Assembly (NCBI GenBank): GCA_963931865.1
Contig: OZ007517.1
Location: 10,116,038-10,180,037, forward strand
DNA from: Axinella damicornis
Lineage: Eukaryota; Porifera; Demospongiae; Axinellida; Axinellidae
Reading direction: 5' to 3'
Length of the DNA stretch: 64,000 nucleotides
Position numbers and translations under genes: made by a program. The notes below the pieces were generated by a model. The model saw nothing but the letters and a program-made list of their open reading frames with translations, made no database searches and had not been told where the DNA came from. This document shows positions 36,901-48,900 of this stretch, piece by piece (the stretch's first letter is position 1; each line of letters starts with the position of its first letter).

Positions 36901-39900
36901 TCACAATATTCCACGGCTGAACATGACTTTTACAAGGCGACAACAATGACTTACAAGACGACAACAATAATATAATTGTTGCATGGCAACCTTCCGAACA
37001 GAAGTTGAAGGCGTAAACGATGGCTAAACGTTTGGGTGGGGCTGAAAGGTTTGCAAACGTAACCGACGAAGACATAGCAACGCTTGTTGCGGACAAGGAC
37101 AGTAAGAACACGAAGAAGGCGACGAAAGCTGCTGTTCGTGTTTGAAAACTATCTGAAGTATAATATTATAATGTATTCTGTCATGTATATTGTATGCAGA
37201 CTAAGCTGAAGTTCCGAATATAATAAAACAATTATTGCACGCTTCTGTGTTGGATATCCGATTTATTACTACCCTCGGAATGCAATATTCCACTTGGCCT
37301 TCGGCCTCGTGGAATATTGCATTCCTCGGGTAGTAATAAATCTTGATATCCAACACAGAAGCGTGCAATAATTGTTTAATACACGATAGACTTACTAGCT
37401 GATACCCGATGCATAATACACCTAACGTCACAATACCTAATGCACGATAGGTATATTACCCAATAGACAATAGGCTTAGTACCTAATGCGTGATACACAA
37501 CACCAGAAATACCGGATACAGCACTGTACAACAGTCACAATTCCCAGCGCATACTGCCGCAGTCCTATGACAGCATAATAAATCTATGAACACTGTCACA
37601 ATACTCAATATGTATTGTCTGCCGTAACTAATATCTTGAGGTGCATGCCCTTGCAAATGTCATTGTAAATTATGCCGTGCGCGGGATTTTGCTCAGAGGT
37701 CGCAAAAGGTCGGACGGAGCGATGTCATCATGCAACTGCGAGATCTACAATGAATCTCAGAGCTGAAATTAAGCATGCATGGTGACCCTGGTGAGGTTGA
37801 CAGTAAGTAAATGACAAAATTGTACGAGGATGGTAGCTACCTGGAGCCCGATGGCCGGCTTGAATGGCTTGCCGTCTGGCCATGGGACACACCGGGAATA
37901 GCTAGGGCAAGCTCGATCTCTAGCAGCAGTTTTACTAACAACAGTACAGCGTGGGAAAGTTAGAAGGTAGTGTATGCTTAAACTGACACTGGTTCCATTT
38001 TGTCCCTTCCAGGACTTACCATAAATTTACTGGAGGTATCATAAAACTCATACTGTCATTTTGGCCTACCTGAATCTTGTACACAAAGTATAAGAACGAA
38101 AGTACACCCACTCAGCTCGCTAGATACATGCATAATTGCTGAAAGAAAGGGTACTGACCCAACAGTGACATCAAGAAGCTGAAAGTGTCATGATGGTTCT
38201 TTTTTAGTGATAAAGGGTTAACTAGCAGCCATGTCCTCTACGTGATTCTGACCTGATACCGGCCAAGTCGTGCCGAGACACATCAAGTCTTTATAAAGAT
38301 TTAACTTGTTATAGCTATGCCATGTACAGCTGCCTGGTTCAGGCTGTCAGAGCATGAGGGTCGACCATATCACAGTATGCCTGCAGCTGCAGAGCATTCA
38401 GCTACATAACCACATATAAAATAATATAACTGACCATCATCATCTTCAATGGTGATGACAGCACCTGCTGGGTTCAATATGGCAGCTGGATCAACTGATG
38501 TTAGTGTCATATGGATAGTCTCAGAACTTTCAAGAACGGTGTCATCAAGTATGGGTATTGCGACAATTTGAGATGATGTGGTAGCACTGAATATCAGGTC
38601 GCTACTTGTGATGCTGTAGTCCATTGTAGCTAGAGTGATGAGAAATGGTTTAATAACAACTCCACTGAGTCCATATGTTCATGAACACATAAATCCCACA
38701 AACAGAATCCCACCTGTAGCTGTGCCATCACCGAGAGATGTCTCAAGGACAACTGATACACCTCTGGCCAGAGTTCCACTTTGTACACTTACAGTAACAC
38801 TGACGCTGCCTATACCTTCAGACACTGAGTAGGTTGTTGGGTTGAATCCAATTATGACCACTGAATTCAGAAAAAAAATTAGGTAGTAGTTCATGAACTG
38901 CAGCACAGATCTGCTTAAACATAACTCACAGTCATCGTCTTCAATGGTGACGTCAGCAGTTGCTTGGTGGAACACAACAGCATGATCAGTTGACACCGCA
39001 ATCACACTGAACAATGTGGAATCTGCCACTATCATGTTGTCAATAAGTGGAATGGGCACCATTCGAGTTGTTATGGTAGCATTAAAGGTGATATTAGTTG
39101 ATACTGGAGTATACTCCATACCAGCTGGAGAGATGAGAAATGTACAGATAGATAAGCTTAACAGAATACTCGTCGACTAGTGTTTTCAGAGACTCACACA
39201 TGGCTGTACTGTTCATGGTTGTCAGGGTTACCAGGACATCTCGGTCCTGGATTCCATCCTGCACAGACAGAGTGACACTAACACTGCCTGCATCTTCACG
39301 AACAGAATAGGTTGCTGGGTCGAATCCAATCGTGACCACTGAAATAACAAAGGAACAATCTGACTGAATGTCTATTTCGGTACATGCTACAAGACTGCTT
39401 GTCACAATGTCGTAAGTAGAAGCACTCTACTGTAGAAATGTACTGACATTGCATCCATGTTGTGATCTGGGAAACTCTGCAAATATTTTTATTTAATTTT
39501 TATGAGAAACCACCATGTAGAGTGGCTAACGAGGTAACTGGAATAGCATGAATGCTAATATTAACCAGTACATACTGTAATTGATACAGAACTGTTCAGT
39601 CACTCACACAATGTAAAAGTAGCAGAGCGAGAACTGACACTGCCTGCAGCATTAGACACCACACAGCGATAACTATTGGGATCTGACGTTGTAACATTCT
39701 GAACAGTGAGCATTCCATCGTCAGTAACAAATCTACTGTTACTGGGCAGTGCACTCCCATCCCCCTGCTCCCAGGTGTAGACCAGCCTCAGTCCAGTGGC
39801 AGTCACACTGAAAGTCACATTATGACCGGGAATGACACTGAGGATGTCCAGTGGATCTGAGAAGATTGTAGGAGGGTCCACTGCAGGGGGAGGGGAAGGA

Positions 39901-42900
39901 CACTAGTGTGGATTCCACATGTGCACACGAACACATGCACATGAACACTTACATACATACACCATGCACATTTACAGCATCTAAGTATGTACTGTTGCTT
40001 ACAGAGAGTCAACTCAGCAGAATTTGATGTGATGCTGTCCACAGCATTAGTAATAACACAGGTGAAGTTGCCCTCATCCTCTCTCATTACAGCCATCACA
40101 CTCAGAGAGGCTGTGGTGGAACCACTGTACTTGGTACCATCAGTCAAGTTCATTCCATTTCTCTGCCATTGATACGTGAGGTCACTGCCATTGGCCTGTA
40201 CTGTGAACATGACGCTTGTCCCTGGAATTACATTCTGTTGAGTAGTAGGGTCAGTGACGATGGCTGGACGGTCAACTGTAAATTTGACGAGAGGGATATG
40301 AAATGAATATGCAACATCTAAACTATTTTGTCGTACAATTTATTTGGACATACCAATGCTCAGAGTTGTACTTTGACCCAGTATGACAGCACTGTCATTG
40401 GAGTTCAGACTCACAGTGAACATCTCAGCTACCACCTCATTTGTGTTGTCAGGCACTATTGTAATGTCCTCACACACACGTCTCACTCCACTGTTGAAGG
40501 TCTGCTCTTGTGTCATGGGGGTGTAGTCACCTGGAGCTGGAAGTGTTGCATTTCATAGACAGTCCATACATTAGCTGTGGAGGAGAGACTTACCCACAGC
40601 AGTGTCATCAACAGTAGAGAGTGTCACTACAGTATCTCGCTCCAGCTGTCCAGTTATGGTAACACACACAGACACAGAGCCAGCATCTTCAGCCACAAGG
40701 TAAGAAGTGTTCTCTAACCCAGCCCACACAGCTGAAATCATGGAAGATAAAGTGAAAATCCTATGAGACATGAATTCACACTACATTGCACATGCAGGAG
40801 GAATCTTACGGTCTAGGGAGGAATCTTACGGTCTAGGGAGCTAATCTATTGTGCAGTCGCCTTTTGGTTTGCTCTGTTTAGTAGTTGGTGGTATTGAGCA
40901 GATGTACATGTAGTTAGGGAGGAAGATGATAAACAACAGCTCATGTTGCCAACTCACTGTCAGTGTCTTCAATTCTGATCCTAGCAGTAGATGGGTTTAA
41001 CACAGCTGCATGATCAGCTGAGACCAGAGACACATTGATGAATTCAGGATCTTCAACTACATTGTCATCCAGAATGGGTACCACTGCGACTTGAGTTGAA
41101 ACATTAGCATCGAATGTCAGGGTGGTAGTTACATCAGCGTATTCCATCCCAGCTAGATAGGTGGCAATGGAATATCATGTAAAAGTGTTACTGTGATGTG
41201 ATAGAAAGATTTTGTCACAAAAGAGACTTACCCACAGCTGTGCCACCTGCTACAGTCAAAAATGTTACCATGACACTTCTGGCCAAGGTTCCATTCAGCA
41301 CTTCAACAGTGACACTAATACTGCCAGCATCTTCTCGTATTGAATAGGTTCTTCGGCTGAATCCAATTGTGACCGCTGAAACAGGAAAGCACTGTATTGC
41401 AGTATATGCTACAAATAGAATTGCAGACGTCTGGTAGTTTCAACGTACTGTCTATGTCATCTAGAATATTGATATTGGCAGTTGCTGGGTTGAGCATCAC
41501 AGCAGCATCATTTGTCATCAGGGTCAACTTGAAATATTCTAAATCTTCTGGTACCATGTCATTAAGAATGGGTACCATCACAGTTTGAGTTGGTGAGGAG
41601 GTATTGAACGTCTGGTCAATGGATATATTTGGATAATCCATCCCACCTAGGAATTGGGGGATAAAGATTATAGATGACTTCACAGGAGCCGATGGAATGG
41701 ACCATATAGCTAGCTATAGTGGATCCTGAAATACAGAGGGACTCACCCATAGCTGTACCATCCAAGGTCTGCAGAGTTACTACGACATCTCTGGCCAATA
41801 TTCCGTGCCTCAAAAATACAGCCACACTGACACTGCCTACACCTTCACTCACAGTATAGGTTGCCGTGCTGAAGCCAATTGTAACCCCTGATTGAGGTGG
41901 AAACGTTTTACTAACCACGATGTACCGGCTATACGCTATTCCAAAATCATAGCTAAATGTACTGAACACTACATAGCTAGCATGATCTGTACATCATCGT
42001 AACACTATATCACAAGCATGCACAAGTAGAACGAGCTACTTACTATCATTGTCTTCAATAGTGATGACAGCACTTGCTGGGTTTAACATGGCGGCAGGAT
42101 CAACTGACGTTAAGGTGACATTGATAGTCTCAGAACTCTCAAGCACGGTGTCCTCAAGTATGGGTACTTCAACAGTATGAGATGATGTGGTAGCACTGAA
42201 TATCAGGTCCCTGCTTGTGATGCTGTAGTCCATTGTAGCTAGAATGATGAGAAATGGTGCATTAGCAACTCCATATGCATGTTCTTGAACACATGAATCC
42301 CACAAACAGACTCCCACCTGTAGCTGTGCCATCACGGAAAGATGTCTCAAGGACAACTGATACACCTCTGGCCAGAGTTCTGTTTTGCACATTAACAGTA
42401 ACACTGACACTGCCTGCATCTTCAGCTACTGAGTAGGCTGCTGGGTTGAATCCAATAGTGACCACTGAATTGAGAAAGAATTAGGTAGTAGTTCACGAAC
42501 TGCAGCACAGATCTGCTTAAACATAACTCACAGTCATCGTCTTCAATGGTGACGTCAGCAGTTGCTGGGTGGAACACAACAGCAGGATCATTTGACACCG
42601 CAATCACACTGAACAATGTGGAATCTGCCACTATCATGTTGTCAATAAGTGGAATGGGCACCATTTGAGTTGTTATGGTAGCATTAAAGGTGATATTAGT
42701 TGATACTGGAGTATACTCCATACCAGCTGGAGAGATGAGAAATGTACAGATAGATAAGCTTAACAGAATACTCGTCAACTAGTGTTTTCAGAGACTCACA
42801 CATGGCTGTACTGTTCATGGTTGTCAGGGTTACCAGGACATCTCGGTCCTGGATTCCATCCTGCACAGACAGAGTGACGCTAACACTGCCTGCATCTTCA

Positions 42901-45900
42901 CGAACAGAATAGGTTGCTGGGTTGAATCCAATCATGACCACTGAAATAACAAAGGAAAAATCTGACTGAATGTCTATTTCGGTACATGCTACAAGACTGC
43001 TTGTCACAATGTCGTAAGTAGAAGCACTCTACTGTAGAAATGTACTGACATTGCATCCATGTTGTGATCTGGGAAACTCTGCAATACTGTAATTGATACA
43101 GAACTGTTCAGTCACTCACACAATGTGAAAGTAGCAGAGCGAGAACTGACACTGCCTGCAGCATTAGACACCACACAGTGATAACTATTGGGATCTGATG
43201 TCATAACATTCTGAACGGTGAGAATCTCATCATTAATAACAAATCTGCTGTTACTGGGCAGTGCACTCCCATCCCCCTGCTCCCAGGTGTAGACCAGCCT
43301 CAGTCCAGTGGCAGTCACACTGAATGTCACATTATGACCGGGAATGACACTGAGGATGTCATGTGGACCTGCGATGATTGTAGGAGGCTCCACTGCAGGG
43401 GGAGGGGAAGGACACTAGTGTGGACCCCACGTGTGCATAGTCTGTGATTCATATTTTACACTTACAGATGGTGAGCTGAGCAGGATCTGAATTCACACTG
43501 CCACCGTCGTTGGTTACGATGCAACTATAGTTTCCCTCACTGCTCTCTTGGACATTGCTGAGGGTCAGAGTGCGAGTGGTGGTGCCATTAACTTCTTCCC
43601 GCGATGGCAAGAAAATGCCATCTAGCTGCCACTGGTAAGTTAGTGCTCCGATGGCAGTAGTGACAGTAACACTGAACATCACTGATGATCCAGGGTCTAC
43701 ATTCAGCTGGTCAACTGGCTGCTGAGTGATCTGAGGAGGATCAACTGGAGGAGGGCGAAAGCAAACAGGATGAGGATGATTAGTTCTTAAAGACTGACCA
43801 TCAGTTTTCCACACAGACACACACAAATACGCAAATACACGCACATGCACACACACACATTCACCCACACACAGATTTACGGCAGCTACTTAAGTATGTA
43901 GTGTTGCGTACGGAGAGTCAACTCAGCCGCGTTTGATGTGATGCTGTCCACAGCATTAGTAACAACACAGGCGAAGTTGCCCTCATCCTCTCTCATTACA
44001 GCCATCACACTCAGAGAGGCTGTGGTAGAACCACTGTACTTGGTACCATCAGTCAAGTTCAGTCCATTTCTCTGCCATTGATAGGTGAGGTCACTGCCAT
44101 TGGCCTGTGCTGTGAACGTGACATTTGTCCCTGGGATTACATTCTGTAGAGTAGTAGGGTCAGTGACGATGGCTGGACGGTCAGCTGTACATTCATGGAG
44201 AGGGGAATGAAATCTCACCTATTTGTTGCAGAGTTTTATACCGTGTGCATACTATAGCCATGGGACATACCAATGCTCACAGTTGCCGCACTTTGACCCA
44301 GTATAACAGCACTATCATTGGAGTTCAGGGTCACGGAGAACATCTCAGCTACCACCTCATTCGTGCTGTAATGCACTATTGTAACATCCTCACACACACG
44401 TCTCACTCCACTGTTGAAGGTCTGCTCTTGTGTCAGGGAGGTGTAGTCACCTGGAGCTGGAAATGTTCCACGTGCAAGTAATAGACTGCCCATACATTAG
44501 CTGTGGAGGAAAGAATTACCTATAGCAGTGCCATCCGCAGTAGAGAGTGTCACTACAATATCTCGTGCCAGCTGCCCAGTTATGGTAACACACAGAGACA
44601 CAGAGCCAGCATCTTCAGCCACAAGATAGGAAGTGTTTTCAAATCCAGCCTGCACAACTAAAATCATGGAAGACAAGATATTAGCATCCACATGTACACA
44701 CAACCCATGCTATCACAATGCAGTGCACATGCAGGTAGAATCTTTCAGTCAACGGAATTAATTTATAGTTTGCAATAGCTTGATACGTATTTGAAGTTAA
44801 TGAACAGGTGTAGCTATAGCTATGCCTACATACATAGTGGAGGGATAAAATGTTGTCAACTCACTGTCTATGTCCTCAATTCTCATCCTGGCAGTGTTTG
44901 GGTTTAGCATTACTGCAGGATCAGCTGAGACCAGAGTCACATTGATGAACTCAGAATCTTCAAGCACATTGTCATCCAGAATGGGCACCACTACCACTCG
45001 AGTTGAAACAGTGGCATCAAATGTCAGGGTGGTAGTCACACCAGTGTAGTCCATCCCAGCTATATAGGTGGCAATGGAATATCATTGTCATAGAAGTGTT
45101 TTGTCACCAAAGAGACTTACCCATGGCCGTGCCACCTGCTGCTGTCAAGAATGTTACCATGACACTTCTGGCCAAGGTTCCATTCAGCACTTCAACAGAG
45201 AGACCAATACTGCCAGCATCTTCATGCACTGAATAGGTTGCTGGGCTGAATCCAATTGTGATCACTGTAACAGGGAAAGAATGCATTACATGTGCTGCAG
45301 TATTACAGAGATCTAGTGGTTTCAACGTACTGTCCAGGTCATCTACAACAGTGATATTGGCAGCTACTGGGTTCAACGTTACAGCAGGATCATTTGACAT
45401 CAGGACCAGGCTGAAATATTCGAAATCTTCCAGTGTCATGTCATCAAGAATGGGCACCGTCACAGTTTGAGCAGGTGAGGAGGCGTTGAATGTCGGGTCA
45501 AATGATACATGTTGAAAGTCCATGCCAGCTATAGATTGAGGGATAAAGAACATAGATGATTGCTCTCCACTGCATGGTACAGGCTCTATGAAGTGAAACC
45601 CACCTACAGCTGTGCCACCCAAGGTCTGCAGAGTTACTACAACATTTCTGGCCAATATTCCATTCCGCACAAATACAGCCACACGGACACTACCCTCATT
45701 TTCACTCACAGTATAGGATGTTGTACTGAATCCAATTGTGACTCCTAATTTAAGTGGGAAAGGAATTCAGAATGGCAAGTAAGTACAGCAGTACACTCGT
45801 TCAATGACATACAAATCTAACTAATGACTAATTTATAACAGGATGATCCGTACATCGTGGTAACACTATATCTTAAGCATACACAAGTAGAACTGAGCTA

Positions 45901-48900
45901 TACTTACTATCATTGTCTTCAATAGTGATGACAGCACTTGCTGGGTCTAACATGGCGGCAGGATCAACCGATGCTAAGGTGACATTGATTGTCTCAGAAT
46001 TCTCAAGAACAGGGTCGTCAAGTATGGGAATTTCGACATTTTGAGATGATGTGGTAGCACTGAATATCAGGTCCCTACTGGTGATGCTGTAGTCCATTGT
46101 AGCTAGAGTGATGAGAAATGATGAAATAAAACTCCATGTGTTAATGAACCATGAAATATAAACGCCACAAATAGAATCCCACCTGTAGCTGTGCCATCAT
46201 GGAGAGATGTCTCAAGGACAACAGACACGCCTCTGGCCAGAGTTCCATTTTGCACACTTACAGTAACAATGACGCTGCCTACACCTTCAGACACTGAGTA
46301 GGTTGCTGAGTTGAATCCAATTGTGACCACTGAATTGAGAAAGGATTAGTTAGTAGTTGTTGAACTGCAGCACAGATTTGCTTAAAACGTAACTCACAGT
46401 CATCATCTTCGATGGTGACATCAGCAGTTGCTGGGTGGAGCACAACGGCTGAGTCAGTTGACGTCAGGACCACTCTGAACAACGTGGAAACTTTAACCAT
46501 CATGTTGTCAACAATGGGAATGATCACAACTTGAATTGATATGCCAGCATTAAAAGTGACATCAGTTGATATGGGAGAATACTGTTTCCCAGCTGGAGAA
46601 ATAAGAAATACTAATAAGTTTACTACCGGATACCGATCCCTCAATACCTTCAGAGACTCACACATGGCAGTGCCATTCATGGTTGTCAGGGTTACTAGGA
46701 CATCTCGGTCCAGTGTTCCAGTGTGCACAGACAGAGTGACACTGACACTACCTGCAACTTCAGGAACAGAATAGGTTGCTGGGCTGAACCCAATCGTGAC
46801 CACTGGAATGGAAAAGAAAACAGTCTGAAGAGTACATGCTACAAATAGTTATTAATCAGACATAGTATGCATGTGAGACCTCTATTCCACTAGTTATGTA
46901 CAAGATTGCTCGCCACAGTGCTATGTGTGGAAACACTACTGCAGATCCATACTGACTTTGCATTCATACCGCGATCTCGGAAATTTTGCAATACTCTAAT
47001 TGACACAGCACTTTCTCCATGCAGTCACTCACGCAATGTGAAAGTAGCAGAGCTGGAAATGACACTACCTGCAGCATTAGACACCACACAGCGATAACTA
47101 TTGGGATCTGACGTTGTAACATTCTGAATGGTGAGACTCTCGTCATTAATAACAAATCTGCTGTTACTGGGCAGTGCACTCCCATCCCCCTGCTCCCAGG
47201 TGTAGACCAGCCTCAGTCCAGTGGCAGTCACACTGAATGCCACGTTTTGACCGGGAATGACACTGAGGATGTCCTGTGGATCTGTGATGATTGTAGGAGG
47301 GTCCACTGCAGGAAGAGGGGAAGGACACTAGTGTGGACCCCACATGTGCATAGTCTATGATTCATATTCTACACTTACAGATGGTGAGCTGAGCAGGATT
47401 TGAATTCACACTGCCACCGTCATTGGTTACAATGCAGCTATAGTTTCCCTCACTGCTCTCTTGGACATTGCTAAGGGTCAGAGTGCGAGTGGTGGTGCCA
47501 TTAACTTCTGCCTGCGATGGCAAGAAAATGCCATCTAGCTGCCACTGGTATATTAATGGTCCGATGGCAGTAGTGGCAGTAACAGTGAACATCACTGATG
47601 ATCCAGGGTCCACATTCAGCTGGTCAACTGGCTGCTGAGTGATCTGAGGAGGATCGACTGGGGGAGGGAGAAAGCAAACAGGATAAGGATGATTACTTCT
47701 TAAGAGTATGTACAAGTTGGAGGCAGCTGCCAGGTTGTTTACATAAAACAATTTCATAGTGGAAATTAACAGTACATGTAAATGTGTTACAAATTCAATT
47801 AACCACAGACTAATGAGGCCTAATTTTAGGAAGGGAAATTGTTTCTCACGTGTTTGACTTGTTGCACGGGTAGCCTGGTGTATTTTGCAGGGCGGCATGA
47901 AAAGAAATCACGAAATTTGGGCACAAAACGAAGATTATGCATGCCTAGAGCACGCTCTTCTTGGATGATCCGGTAAGTTTTTGTGCATATAGCTAAAATA
48001 TACACAGATCACCGAATATCTCTTCATCACGACCTAGCAAATCCTGCGTAGTAGTGCCAGAGAATTTTTGAGGGTTGGGCTCCAGTCTGCCTCTCAGTAA
48101 TCTGACGTAAAAGTGCTTGACCAGTGAGTCTAATTGCCTAGGTCCAAATACGCTGGGGCATTTTACTTTCCTGTTCAAGGAGTTTCATTTGGTGTTGTAA
48201 TGTTGGAATGCAACTTATTTCAGACTAATATCTGTTATAGTTCCTGAGATATAAAGCAGCAAAGTTACCAGCAAAAAATTTAATCAAAGAGTACTTCGTA
48301 ACCTTAAAGACTGACCATCAGTTTTCCACACAGACACACACAAATACGCAAATACACGCACATGCAGACACACACATTCACCCACACACAGATTTACGGC
48401 AGCTACTTAAGTATGTAGTGTTGCATACAGAGAGTCAACTCAGCAGCGTTTGATGTGATGCTGTCCACAGCATTAGTAACAACACAGGCGAAGTTGCCCT
48501 CATCCTCTCTCATTACAGCCATCACACTCAGAGAGGCTGTGGTAGAACCACTGTACTTGGTACCATCAGTCAAGTTCATTCCATTTCTCTGCCATTGATA
48601 GGTGAGGTCACTGCCATTGGCCTGTACTGTGAAGATGACGCTTGTCCTTGGGATTACATTCTGTAGAGTAGTAGGGTCAGTGACGATGGCTGGACGGTCA
48701 GCTGTACATTCATGGAGAGGGGAATGAAATCTCACATTAATTTTCATACCGTGTGCATACTATAGCCATGGGACATACCAATGCTCAAATTTGCTGTACT
48801 TTGGCCCAGCATAACAGCACTATCATTAGAGTTCAGGGTCATGGAGAACAACTCAGCTACCACCTCATTTGTGCTGTCAGGCACTATTGTAATGTCCTCA

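Larger units (their letters stand above)
36530..38434 (-). other. 1.9-kb junction intron between the two gene halves
   Basis: It lies between a type-6 and a type-1 Calx-beta repeat. It contains a possible recombinase fragment and a palindrome. I found no signal-peptide exon like those at 57.6 or 8.7 kb, and no transmembrane or tail exon. Confidence 0.6.

Noticed and set aside
47993..48178. 61-residue minus ORF
   Set aside because: It lies inside the TTAA-flanked insertion and I cannot recognise it; too short to call a gene.
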